Shown here piece by piece: positions 23,438-31,307 of a stretch of 64,000 nt of DNA. Under the pieces are notes generated by a model. The model saw nothing but the letters and a program-made list of their open reading frames with translations. It had not been told where the DNA came from and did no database searches. Both the position numbers and the translations under genes were made by a program. Origin of the DNA: an uncultured Clostridium sp. (GTDB taxonomy: Bacteria; Bacillota; Clostridia; Oscillospirales; Butyricicoccaceae); NCBI GenBank assembly GCA_947427035.1, contig CANEGK010000002.1, positions 26,567 to 90,566 on the forward strand, read 5' to 3'. Every line of letters starts with the position of its first letter. Position 1 is the stretch's first letter.

Positions 23438-24139
23438 TCAATGCACTGCAATATAGGCCTTTAAATCATTATGATAGCCGTCCAGCGTATTGGTCATTTT
23501 TTCCGTCCGGCGCCCGAACACAAGGTCGGGCAGATAAAGCGGCTGCTTGCCGCCCACAGTCATGGAGCGGACACAGCCGATGCAGTAGACCGCCACGTCG
23601 GCGCAGGGCATTTGGGCGGCGCGCTTTTTCTGGAGCGCGGCGACCTGTTCATTGGGAAGGAGGGAGTAAAAGGTATCGCCGCAGCAAATGGATCGGGTCC
23701 CGCTGAACGCGGATTCGATGATGTTAAAGTTCATTTTCCGCAGGATATTCCGCACGGCAGCGTGCACCTGCGGCTTTTGGCGGAAGGAGCAGGAATCGTG
23801 AACGGACACGGCGGCCCCCTGATAATCCGGGAGCCTCAGCCCGTCAATGCTATCGATCATCTCCCAAAAGGTAATGGTCCGGATGCCCGGATAGTCCGAG
23901 CGAAAGCGGCGGTCGCAGCCGGCGCAGTTGTTGATGATGGTCGCGCCGTCCGGCAGCTTCGGGTCATGCTGACAGCACAGGCTGTGCAGCTTCACATCCC
24001 CGAAGTTTTCCCGCAGCAGCGCGAGCATGGGCTCGATCAATTCGGGCTTATAAATGCTCATGGCGCAGCCGGGGTTAAACCAGCAGTTCTCCCTGTCGAT
24101 GCTCTTGATATCGATGCTGGGAATGACCGTTTCGCTCAT
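23438..24139 (-). CDS. Cysteine-rich (CCG domain) Fe-S protein, HdrB/GlpC-like
   Basis: A 233-residue soluble protein with about ten cysteines. Two halves are visible: the first has CWFNPGC, HSLCCQHDP and NNCAGCDRRF; the second has HDSCSFRQK (about residues 114-122), SICCGDTFYSL (about 150-160) and YCIGCVRSM. This is the CX(n)CCG-X(n)-CXXC layout of heterodisulfide reductase subunit B and related Fe-S proteins that pass electrons or cleave disulfides. No HdrA, HdrC or GlpC-like partner is adjacent. The gene is transcribed alone from an extended -10 promoter. Exact role unknown. Confidence 0.8.
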   Translation of the reverse strand: MSETVIPSIDIKSIDRENCWFNPGCAMSIYKPELIEPMLALLRENFGDVKLHSLCCQHDPKLPDGATIINNCAGCDRRFRSDYPGIRTITFWEMIDSIDGLRLPDYQGAAVSVHDSCSFRQKPQVHAAVRNILRKMNFNIIESAFSGTRSICCGDTFYSLLPNEQVAALQKKRAAQMPCADVAVYCIGCVRSMTVGGKQPLYLPDLVFGRRTEKMTNTLDGYHNDLKAYIAVH

Positions 24140-24198
24140 GGAATCGCCTCCGTTTTCAGAAAGATAGAGTCGGCTTTTTCAAAAAAAGCGCTGACAGC

Positions 24199-24207
24199 AT
24201 TATAGCA
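24199..24207 (-). promoter_or_regulatory. Extended -10 promoter of CCG gene
   Basis: Minus-strand TGCTATAAT (TATAAT at 24199-24204), about 60 bases before the start codon; no clear -35. Confidence 0.5.
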
Positions 24208-24266
24208 TAAACCACATCGGGCGGCCAGCATGAACCGGCAAAGTTCGGCCGCTGCCGTAAACAACG

Positions 24267-24299
24267 GAAAAGGCGCCCGTGGGGTAACGGACGCCTTTT
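24267..24299 (-). terminator. Hairpin downstream of htrA
   Basis: GAAAAGGCGCCCGT (24267-24280) pairs with ACGGACGCCTTTTC (24286-24299) with one mismatch and a 5-base loop. It is the first strong stem-loop after the htrA gene on the minus strand. Confidence 0.55.
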
Positions 24300-24434
24300 C
24301 GCGTTTCAGTCTTTAGAGGGGTTGGGGGATAAGAGAGGTACTTTCCGATATTTATATTACCATGCGGGGGTCTGAAATGTGTGGACGTTCTGTAAACGAT
24401 CCTTTAATATTTCCGGTTGGTTTTGTGAACAATT

Positions 24435-25616
24435 TTAGTCAGATGACGAGCCGAGCGTGACCTTGAGTTCGAGTTCGGAACCGCCGCGTTCCACCGTCAG
24501 CGTGACGGTGTCGCCCGGTTTGCATTTGTCTTTTTCGTAATTGAGCTCGGCAAAGGTTTCGACGTCGACGCCGTTGAAAGCGATGATTTTGTCATCGACC
24601 TGGACGCCGGCCTTTTCGGCAGGGCCGCCCGGCGTGACTTCTTTGACAACCAGGCCGGCTTCCATGCGGTACAGCATGGCTTCCTGCGCGGTCAGGCTCT
24701 GGACGGAGACGCCGAGAACGGGGCGGTTGGTCACATAGCCGTACTCGATGAGGTCGTTTGCGACGTTGAGCGCCGTTTCAATGGGGATGGCGAAGCCGAT
24801 GCCTTCGACGTCGTTGGAATTGCTGGTCATGATTTTCGCGTTGACAACGCCGACGACCTGGCCCTGGCTGTTGACAAGCGGGCCGCCCGAGTTGCCGGGG
24901 TTGATGGCGGCGTCGACCTGAATCAGCGTCATGACGTAACGGTCGATGGTCACTTCACGGCTGGGGGCGGAAATCATGCCGCCCGTCATGGTTTCGGCGA
25001 ATTGAATGCCCAGCGGGTTGCCGATGGCGTAGGCCGGTTCGCCGGTGACGAGCGACGAGGAGTCGCCGAACTCGGCGACGGTCAGGCCGGCCGCGTCGAT
25101 TTTGACGACGGCGATATCGGTGTTGGCGTCGGTGCCGACCACCTCGGCGTCAAAGCTGCGGCCGTCGTTTAACGTGACCTGAACGCTCTGCGCGCCTTCG
25201 ACAACGTGGTTGTTGGTGATGATATAGCCGTCTGCGCTCATAACAATGCCGGTGCCGGTGCCCTGGCCGATTCGGCCGTAGCTCTGCACTTCGGTGGTGA
25301 TGGAAACGACCGAAGGAACCGCCTTCTGGAAAATTTCAGGGGGCGTCAGCGCGTCGGCGCTGTAGGTGGGCAGGTAAATGGTCGGGCTGGCCGAGGGGGC
25401 GTTGGAAGCGGCGCCGCCGGCGTTATCGGGAGCGGCGGCCTGCGGGGGGAAGAGGGCGTTATAGCCCAAAATGGAGCCGACCGAAATGCAGGCGACGAGC
25501 GCCAGCCCGGCGACGGCTTTGCCGAACTTTTTCAGTCCGGCGTGCTTTTTGGGGGGCTTGGGGGCGAAAACCGGGTCGTACAGATTATTTTGGTTCCTGT
25601 CGTTTTGCTGATACAT
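24435..25616 (-). CDS. HtrA/DegP-type membrane-anchored serine protease with PDZ domain
   Basis: A 393-residue surface quality-control protease. A cytoplasmic N-terminus of about 30 residues is followed by one membrane helix (33-52) and an Ala/Pro-rich linker. The trypsin-like domain has the triad His137 (ITNNHVV), Asp167 (NTDIAVVKI) and Ser243 (PGNSGGPL). A single PDZ domain (about 295-385) follows, with PAEKAGVQVDDKIIAFNGVDV. AGGAGGAAAC lies 4 bases before the ATG at 25616, which decides the start against longer in-frame options. It is divergent from the CapA-like gene; the 200-base gap must hold both promoters. Confidence 0.93.
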   Translation of the reverse strand: MYQQNDRNQNNLYDPVFAPKPPKKHAGLKKFGKAVAGLALVACISVGSILGYNALFPPQAAAPDNAGGAASNAPSASPTIYLPTYSADALTPPEIFQKAVPSVVSITTEVQSYGRIGQGTGTGIVMSADGYIITNNHVVEGAQSVQVTLNDGRSFDAEVVGTDANTDIAVVKIDAAGLTVAEFGDSSSLVTGEPAYAIGNPLGIQFAETMTGGMISAPSREVTIDRYVMTLIQVDAAINPGNSGGPLVNSQGQVVGVVNAKIMTSNSNDVEGIGFAIPIETALNVANDLIEYGYVTNRPVLGVSVQSLTAQEAMLYRMEAGLVVKEVTPGGPAEKAGVQVDDKIIAFNGVDVETFAELNYEKDKCKPGDTVTLTVERGGSELELKVTLGSSSD

Positions 25617-25817
25617 ATATGTTTCCTCCTTGCGGCTGGATGTTTGTTTGTATGCTATTATTTTCGGCGGAAAATGTGAAATACGAATGAAACAAAACAA
25701 AACTTTCTGTAAATAACCAAAATATTGCAAAAGCCGCATCGGGGCTGGAAAAAGGCCGTTTTTTTTGATAGAATAACAAAAGAGAAAAAAGCGATTGAAA
25801 AAGAGGGACGGATAGCC

Positions 25818-27053
25818 ATGAAAAAACTGTTTTGCCTGCTGCTGGCGGCGCTCGTTCTGCTGCCGCTGCTGCCCGCCTGCCAAAAGGCGGAGCAGCCTTC
25901 GCAAAGCGCGCCGGACAATACGGACAACACCCCGGAAGACCAACAGGCCGAACTGCCTGAGCAGGACGATCAGCCGCCGCAGGAGCCGGAGCACGACCCC
26001 GACGCGCAGCCCGCGCCCGAGCCGGTGCGCATCTGCCTGACCGCCGTGGGCGACAACCTGCTGCACAACACGGTGTCGACCGACTGCAAGACGGAAGGCG
26101 GCGGCTTTGACTATGTGCCATTATACCACAATATCGCGCCGTTTGCGCAAAAAGCGGATCTTGCTTTTATTAATCAGGAAGTACCGCTGGCCGGTGAGGT
26201 CGGGACGTATCCCACGCTGAGCGGCCCGGCAGAGGTGGCCCCCGGGCTGAAGGAAACCGGCTTTAACATTGTCAACCTGGCGACCAACCATTCGCTGGAC
26301 AAGGGACAGAAGGGGCTTTTGACTTCGATTGAGACGGTCAAAGCGCAGAACTTTGACGCGGTGCTCGGCTGCTATGCTTCGCAGGAAGACGCCGACGCGC
26401 CGATCCTCGTCGAAAAACAGGACGTGACCTTTGGTTTTCTGTCCTACACCTATGGCACCAACGGCATTCCTGTGCCGTCGGACAAGCCCTATCTGGTTTC
26501 CCTGATAGACGAAGGGAAAATTGAACGCGAAATGGCGGCGCTGCGGCCGCAGTGCGACGTGCTCATCGTTTCGCTGCACTGGGGCAACGAATACCAGCTC
26601 ACCCCGTCGGACGGGCAGCGCGCGCTGGGGCAGAAGGTGGCCGACTGGGGAGCCGATATCATTATCGGCCACCATCCGCACGTGCTCCAGCCCATGGAGA
26701 TGCTGACGCGGCAGAACGGCGGGCAGACGCTGTGCGTCTATTCGCTGGGCAATTTTGTGTCCGGCCAGCATAAAATGAACACCATGCTGGGCGGGCTTTT
26801 GTGGTGCGAGCTGGTCTTTACCCCCGGTCAGGAGGGGTTTGCGTTTGAAAACGCCGGCATTGTGCCGCTCGTCACTCATTACGAGGGCAAGGGGCGCGAT
26901 TTTGACATCATCCCTCTTTCTGATTATACGCCGGAGCTTGCGGAAAAGCACGGTATTGTCAACTTTGATTCCAAAGCGAGCGTCGAATATTTTCAGGACC
27001 TGGCCACGCGCGTGCTGGGCGACCATATTCTGACGCCGGAGCAGATTCTGTGA
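25818..27053 (+). CDS. CapA family lipoprotein (poly-gamma-glutamate synthesis-like phosphoesterase fold)
   Basis: A 411-residue secreted lipoprotein. The signal peptide ends in the lipobox LPAC (Cys21) and is followed by an acidic, Pro/Gln-rich linker to about residue 70. The PGA_cap domain shows TAVGDNLLHN near its start, INQEVPLAG, NLATNHSLDKG, VSLHWGNEY and IIGHHPHVLQPME, with the Asp, Asn and His residues of its calcineurin-like metal site. Members include CapA of Bacillus poly-gamma-glutamate capsule synthesis, but most Clostridial copies have no capsule genes nearby, and none are here. Its stop overlaps the GTG start of the dihydrouridine synthase gene. Confidence 0.9.
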   Translation: MKKLFCLLLAALVLLPLLPACQKAEQPSQSAPDNTDNTPEDQQAELPEQDDQPPQEPEHDPDAQPAPEPVRICLTAVGDNLLHNTVSTDCKTEGGGFDYVPLYHNIAPFAQKADLAFINQEVPLAGEVGTYPTLSGPAEVAPGLKETGFNIVNLATNHSLDKGQKGLLTSIETVKAQNFDAVLGCYASQEDADAPILVEKQDVTFGFLSYTYGTNGIPVPSDKPYLVSLIDEGKIEREMAALRPQCDVLIVSLHWGNEYQLTPSDGQRALGQKVADWGADIIIGHHPHVLQPMEMLTRQNGGQTLCVYSLGNFVSGQHKMNTMLGGLLWCELVFTPGQEGFAFENAGIVPLVTHYEGKGRDFDIIPLSDYTPELAEKHGIVNFDSKASVEYFQDLATRVLGDHILTPEQIL

Positions 27054-28033
27054 TCGAGCTGGCGGCCGGCCTGCAAAGCAAAAACCGGTTTGTCCTGGGG
27101 CCGATGGCCGGCGTCACGGACGCCGCGTTCCGCACCGTCTGTATGGAACAGGGCGCGGGGTTGTGTTATACTGAAATGGTGAGCGCAAAGGCGCTGACCT
27201 ATCACGATAAAAAAACGGCGTCGCTGCTGGCGCTGACGCCCGCGCAGCGGCCGGTCATCGCCCAGATTTTCGGGAGCGAGCCCGACGTCATGGCCGAAGG
27301 CGCGCGCCTGGCGCTGGAGCTTTCGGCGGCCGACGGCATTGACATCAACATGGGCTGCCCCATGCCAAAAATCACGGGAAACGGCGAGGGCAGCGCGCTC
27401 ATGCGCGACCTCGCGGCGGCCTCGCGCGTCATCAAAGCGGTGCGGCGCGCCGTGCCTGTACCGCTGTCGGTCAAGTTCCGCGCCGGCTGGGATGAAGAAG
27501 ACAAAAACGCCGTCCCGTTTGCTCGCATGGCGCAGGAGAGCGGCGCGGATTTTGTGTGCGTGCATGGCCGAACCCGATCGCAGTTTTACGGCGGGACGAG
27601 CGATCGCACCATTGTCGCCGCGGTGAAAGAAGCGGTGTCCATACCGGTCATCGCCAGCGGCGACGCGCTGTCGGCCCGCGCGTGTGATGAACTGCTGCGC
27701 GACACCGGCGCCGACGCCGTCATGCTGGCGCGCGGGGCACAGGGCGCGCCCTGGGTTTTTGCGCAGTGCCTCGCGCTGGCGCGCGGCGAAGAACCCGCGC
27801 CGCCCAGCGTGCAGACACATATCGAACTGATGCGCCGGCATGTGCGCCTGGTCTGCGAAATGAAAGGCGAAGAGCGCGGAATGCCGGAGATCCGCAAGCA
27901 CGCGCTGTGGTATCTGGGCCGCCTGCGCGGCGGCAAACCCTTTAAAACTGCGATGGCGCAGGTGAGCACCCTGCGCCGGTTTGAAGAAATATGCGGCGAG
28001 CTGAAGAACGCCCGATTGCAGGTGAAAGAATGA
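27050..28033 (+). CDS. dusB: tRNA-dihydrouridine synthase (DusB-like)
   Basis: A 327-residue FMN enzyme that reduces uridine to dihydrouridine in tRNA D-loops. Motifs: LGPMAGVTDAAFR at the N-terminus, ININMGCPMPKITGNGEGSALM type segment (about residues 98-117; Cys in MGCP is the conserved one), SVKFRAGWDEE, CVHGRTRSQFYGG and the phosphate-binding VIASGDALSA. The GTG at 27050 overlaps the capA stop, and its own stop overlaps the sigma factor start (ATGA), so a housekeeping enzyme is translationally tied to a sigma factor operon. Confidence 0.93.
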   Translation: MIELAAGLQSKNRFVLGPMAGVTDAAFRTVCMEQGAGLCYTEMVSAKALTYHDKKTASLLALTPAQRPVIAQIFGSEPDVMAEGARLALELSAADGIDINMGCPMPKITGNGEGSALMRDLAAASRVIKAVRRAVPVPLSVKFRAGWDEEDKNAVPFARMAQESGADFVCVHGRTRSQFYGGTSDRTIVAAVKEAVSIPVIASGDALSARACDELLRDTGADAVMLARGAQGAPWVFAQCLALARGEEPAPPSVQTHIELMRRHVRLVCEMKGEERGMPEIRKHALWYLGRLRGGKPFKTAMAQVSTLRRFEEICGELKNARLQVKE

Positions 28034-28641
28034 GCAACGAACAGGCCGTAGTCCGGCGCGCCCGGGCAGGCGATCAAGGCGCTTTTGAAGAGCTTGTGTT
28101 CACGTACGAGAAAAAAATCTATCATTTATCCCTGCGCTACACCGGCAGCGAACAGGATGCCATGGATGTGACGCAGGAGGTTTTTCTGCGCGTTTTCCGC
28201 TTTCTCCCGCAGTTCCAGGAGGAAAGCCGTTTTTCCACCTGGCTGTACCGCATCGCCGTCAACGCCAATATGGACTTTCTGCGTAAGCGCGGACAGGCGA
28301 ACGATCTGTCGCTCGACGCCGAGGATGAAGAGGGGCTGAGCTACGAGATCAGCGACCTGCGCTATAACCCGGAAAGCCAGCTGGAGCGCATAGAGCTGCA
28401 GCAGGCCATCTGCGAGGGCATCCGGTCCCTGCCGCCGCGTATGCGTGAAATCCTTATTTTGCGCGATATCAGCGGCCTGACTTACGAAGAGATCGGAAGG
28501 GCCCTGTCCATTGAACAGGGCACCGTCAAATCCCGCCTGTCGCGCGCCCGCGGCCGGCTCTGCGCCTTTTTGAGCGCCAACGGGAACAATTCCCGAAGGG
28601 CTGCGTCAAAAAGGCAGATGGAGGGCACGCGCAATGAATAA
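28030..28641 (+). CDS. ECF-type RNA polymerase sigma factor (SigW-like)
   Basis: A 203-residue extracytoplasmic-function sigma factor. Region 2 covers about residues 22-90, including DAMDVTQEVFLRVFRF and FSTWLYRIAVNANMDFLRKR. Region 4 covers about 130-185 with LPPRMREILILRDISGLTYEEIG and the recognition helix around SIEQGTVKSRLSRARGRL. The ATG at 28030 overlaps the dus stop; the anti-sigma gene starts 8 bases before its end. By its partner it should respond to an envelope or oxidative signal. A longer in-frame start at 27991 lacks a ribosome binding site. Confidence 0.92.
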   Translation: MSNEQAVVRRARAGDQGAFEELVFTYEKKIYHLSLRYTGSEQDAMDVTQEVFLRVFRFLPQFQEESRFSTWLYRIAVNANMDFLRKRGQANDLSLDAEDEEGLSYEISDLRYNPESQLERIELQQAICEGIRSLPPRMREILILRDISGLTYEEIGRALSIEQGTVKSRLSRARGRLCAFLSANGNNSRRAASKRQMEGTRNE

Positions 28642-29548
28642 CTGTCAGGATTACATCATTAAAATGAACCAATATCTGGACGGCGAGCTGCCCGTGGACG
28701 AAATTTCCGATCTGCTGCGCCACATGGACGAATGTGAGGAATGCAGAAAGAAGTATGAAAACCTGAAGATCGTCGCGTTTGAAACGCGGCATCTCCGTGC
28801 AGAAACGCCGCGCCAGCTGCACGCAAACATCATGAACGCCATTGCGCATGAGCGCCCGATTCGCCGCCTGCGCCGCCTGAACCGGCTGGGCCATTTGGCG
28901 GCGCTGGCCGCCTGCGGCGCGCTGCTCGTCGTCATGGTCAATACCGTGGCGCCCTGGCTGCGCGAAAAGCCGCTGTTCGGCGGCTCGTCGAATTACAGCG
29001 GCGAGGCGGCAGACGAAAGCATGAATATGGCCCCTATGGCGCCGCAGGCGGCCGAAAGCGCGCCGGAAGATGCGGGAGGAGCGGAAAGAAGCCTGGCAGC
29101 GGACAATGACGCTGCGGCCATGCCGGCCGCAGCGCCCGGCGACGCGGCGACAGCGTATGATCAGAACGGCGAAGGCGAAAACGGGCCGGAAAAGGATCAG
29201 CCTGACGCCGCTTCCGGCGAGGCGCAGCCCGGGGTGCTGATGCAGACGGCGGGGTACGACCACGACCTGTTCACGGTGCCCGCCCTTCGATCGTCCGAGC
29301 TGGTAGCCTGGTATATTATTGCGACCGGGACTGGCGATCCGTCCGAGCTTTTTCCCATGGAATCGGTGATAGGCGAGCGGGAGCTGGGCGAAACGTATAT
29401 CTTTGTGCCCAACACGGCCGGCGAAAAGGAAGAGGCCGGCCAGACGCTGATAGACGCCGGATTTATTCTGCACGACAACGTTGACAACCTCCCGGAAGTC
29501 GACGAAACGGCGGAGTACGGCCTGATCGTCGTTTTCGAAAGCAGGTGA
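28634..29548 (+). CDS. Anti-sigma factor with zf-HC2 zinc finger and outer domain
   Basis: A 304-residue single-pass membrane protein. The N-terminal anti-sigma zinc domain has His30-x3-Cys34-x2-Cys37 and should hold the sigma factor inactive. A membrane helix spans about residues 87-109. The outer part begins with a long Ala/Glu/Asp-rich, probably unfolded stretch (about 115-205) and closes with a compact domain of about 95 residues ending in GLIVVFESR. I do not recognise that domain; it may sense the signal or be a proteolysis target. The gene overlaps the sigma factor gene by 8 bases. Confidence 0.87.
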   Translation: MNNCQDYIIKMNQYLDGELPVDEISDLLRHMDECEECRKKYENLKIVAFETRHLRAETPRQLHANIMNAIAHERPIRRLRRLNRLGHLAALAACGALLVVMVNTVAPWLREKPLFGGSSNYSGEAADESMNMAPMAPQAAESAPEDAGGAERSLAADNDAAAMPAAAPGDAATAYDQNGEGENGPEKDQPDAASGEAQPGVLMQTAGYDHDLFTVPALRSSELVAWYIIATGTGDPSELFPMESVIGERELGETYIFVPNTAGEKEEAGQTLIDAGFILHDNVDNLPEVDETAEYGLIVVFESR

Positions 29549-29557
29549 CGGACGCCT

Positions 29558-30265
29558 GTGGATAAAGGAGAGGACAAGGCGCTTGCGCGCCTGCGGTGCA
29601 GCACCATTGATTTTCCGTGGATTACGGCGCCCAGGCGTTCGATGCAGGCGCTGCTGCCGGGCGCCGAGGTCGTCTGTATGAAAAAGGGCGACATCCTGTA
29701 CGATTGCAATTATGACGGAAGCGACGTTTTCATTGTGCGCGACGGGCGGATTTTCAATTACTTTGTCACTTCGCGCGGGCATGAAAAGGTGGTGGGGGTC
29801 TTTACCGCCGGTTCGCTTTTGGGCGAGCTGCGCGCGCTGGACGCCGGCGCCGACTTTTACACCTCGCAGGTCTGTTCTGAAAGCGCGTCCGTGTACAAAG
29901 TTTCGGCGAAGCGGTTTTTACAGGCAATTGAACAGGACGCCGAGGTGCGTATGGCTGTGTACGAAAGCCTGGCGGCAAAGATCCGGCTGATGTCGCGCCA
30001 GATCGAATATTCGGTCTGCACGTCGGCTCTGACCAAAATCGCCTATCTTCTGCTGTCGGCCTGTAAATATTATGGCGAACCGGCAGAGGGCGGGCAGCGC
30101 ATCCCCCTCAGCTTTACGCACAGCGAAATCGCGCGGATTTGCGGCATCAGCCGCGTTTCGGCCAGCAATAAATTGCAGGAGCTGCGCTCCCGCGGGGCGA
30201 TTGCGCAGGAGGACGGCCGTTTTATCTTATGCGATCTGGAGTATCTGCTGTCGCTTGTGGAATGA
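29558..30265 (+). CDS. Crp/Fnr family transcriptional regulator
   Basis: A 235-residue regulator. The cyclic-nucleotide-binding-like domain covers about residues 35-140 (MKKGDILYDCNYDGSDVFIVRDG, GSLLGELRALDA), then a long helix, and a winged helix-turn-helix (about 170-225) with THSEIARICGISRVSASNKLQEL and GAIAQEDGRFIL. No Fnr-type iron-sulfur cysteine cluster is present at the N-terminus. The cAMP phosphate-binding arginine is not evident in GELRALDAGADFY, so the ligand is unclear. It starts with GTG 9 bases after the anti-sigma gene and is probably part of the same transcript. A terminator follows. Confidence 0.87.
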   Translation: MDKGEDKALARLRCSTIDFPWITAPRRSMQALLPGAEVVCMKKGDILYDCNYDGSDVFIVRDGRIFNYFVTSRGHEKVVGVFTAGSLLGELRALDAGADFYTSQVCSESASVYKVSAKRFLQAIEQDAEVRMAVYESLAAKIRLMSRQIEYSVCTSALTKIAYLLLSACKYYGEPAEGGQRIPLSFTHSEIARICGISRVSASNKLQELRSRGAIAQEDGRFILCDLEYLLSLVE

Positions 30266-30281
30266 ATCAAACAGAAAAGTA

Positions 30282-30316
30282 CCGGGGCGTTTTCATAAAA
30301 CGCCCCGGCTTTTTAT
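30282..30316 (+). terminator. Terminator after Crp/Fnr gene
   Basis: CCGGGGCGTTTT pairs with AAAACGCCCCGG around CAT, followed by CTTTTT. It closes the 25818-30265 transcription unit. Confidence 0.92.
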
Positions 30317-30329
30317 GTTGCCCGCTATA

Positions 30330-31121
30330 CTACAAAAGGTGCTTAAACAGCTCTTTGGCCCATGACAGCCAGGCGGGCACGCAGCTGTCAAGCAGCTCTT
30401 TGACGGTTTCCACATCCTGCGCGGACAGTTCCCCGATCTTCTGAAAAAGGCTGCCAGATGCCCGGGTTGCGCCCAGCGCGATCATGGCCCGGGCGCTGTC
30501 GCCGATGGCGATGTATCGGCCCCTGGCCAGGGCCCCCGCGGTAAAACCGCCCATAGCGACGGCGCCGAAGGAAACCATGCCCAGGCTGATGGCGCCGGCC
30601 GAAAGCACGCCGGCAGAAAAACAGCCGGCGGACAGCCCCCCGAGTGCGAACAGCCCGGCAGACAGCAGCCCCAGGGACAGCATACCAAAGGACAAAACTC
30701 CGGCAGACAGCATCCCGAAGGATATCACTCCCCGCGCTTTCATGCCGACGGCAATGACGCCGCGGGCCTTTACGCCGACGGCGACAATGCCCCGCGCGTT
30801 TCTGGCGACGTGCCACAGCGGCAGCCCCCACAGGGTTTTATCGCTTTTTCGCTCGCGGGGGAGAGGGCGAAAAGAAAGGGATTCCGGCGGCGCGTCATCG
30901 GGCGCGCTGCCGGCGCCGGCTTCGGCCGCGTCCCGGAGCAGGTAATCGAGCGAGCAGCGGAACAGATCGCTGATTTGAATGAGCTTGTCGGTTTCAGGGT
31001 AGGCGGCATCCGATTCCCATTTGCTGATGGCCTGTCTGGAAACGCCGAGAAGCTCTGCAAGCTGCTCCTGCGTATAGTTGTTTTCCTTTCTCAGCTTGGA
31101 CAGTTTACTGCCGAGCGACAT
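30330..31121 (-). CDS. XRE-type helix-turn-helix protein with 19-fold glycine-pentad tail
   Basis: A 263-residue protein. Residues 1-63 are a clear Cro/C1-type DNA-binding domain (LSKLRKENNYTQEQLAELLGVSRQAISKW). A Pro/Glu linker follows to about 100. Residues 109-203 are a perfect five-residue repeat with Gly at every fifth position from 111 to 201 (19 glycines); the consensus is [A/S]-x-G-h-h, h being hydrophobic, for example ARGVI, SAGVL, SFGML. This should fold as a narrow beta-solenoid or insert in membrane. The last 40 residues are helical. The start at 31121 follows GGAGGG. I know no named family for the tail. Confidence 0.85.
   Translation of the reverse strand: MSLGSKLSKLRKENNYTQEQLAELLGVSRQAISKWESDAAYPETDKLIQISDLFRCSLDYLLRDAAEAGAGSAPDDAPPESLSFRPLPRERKSDKTLWGLPLWHVARNARGIVAVGVKARGVIAVGMKARGVISFGMLSAGVLSFGMLSLGLLSAGLFALGGLSAGCFSAGVLSAGAISLGMVSFGAVAMGGFTAGALARGRYIAIGDSARAMIALGATRASGSLFQKIGELSAQDVETVKELLDSCVPAWLSWAKELFKHLL
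30507..30797 (-). repeat. Region coding the [A/S]xGhh pentapeptide repeats
   Basis: About 19 tandem 15-base coding units inside the HTH gene. The repeat is at protein level: codon choice varies between units, so it is not a recent DNA duplication. Confidence 0.8.
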
Positions 31122-31254
31122 GATTGTGCCCTCCATTCCGGGTGAATTGTTCCCATTCATCATACCCGATTTTTGCACAAAAGGCCATCATTTTGCGGTT
31201 TCGCGATGTAAACTTCAGGTTGCATTCATAAAAAGCAGGGGGTGCTTTTACAGC

Positions 31255-31285
31255 AAAAGGGAGACGCTTTTTAAAGCGTCTCCCC
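31255..31285 (-). terminator. Terminator after YkvI gene
   Basis: GGAGACGCTTT pairs with AAAGCGTCTCC over TT; on the minus strand it is followed by CTTTTGC. Confidence 0.75.
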
Positions 31286-31307
31286 GGAAAACCTGAAAAT
31301 AGGTTTT

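Larger units (their letters stand above)
24140..24434. other. Intergenic region between CCG gene and htrA
   Basis: No coding sequence seen. It holds the promoter of the CCG gene near 24199-24207, the hairpin at 24267-24299, and about 130 bases without recognisable structure between that hairpin and the end of the htrA gene. Confidence 0.5.

Noticed and set aside
30507..30797. CRISPR-like or VNTR DNA repeat
   Set aside because: Periodicity is in protein sequence with varied codons; no identical DNA units or spacers.
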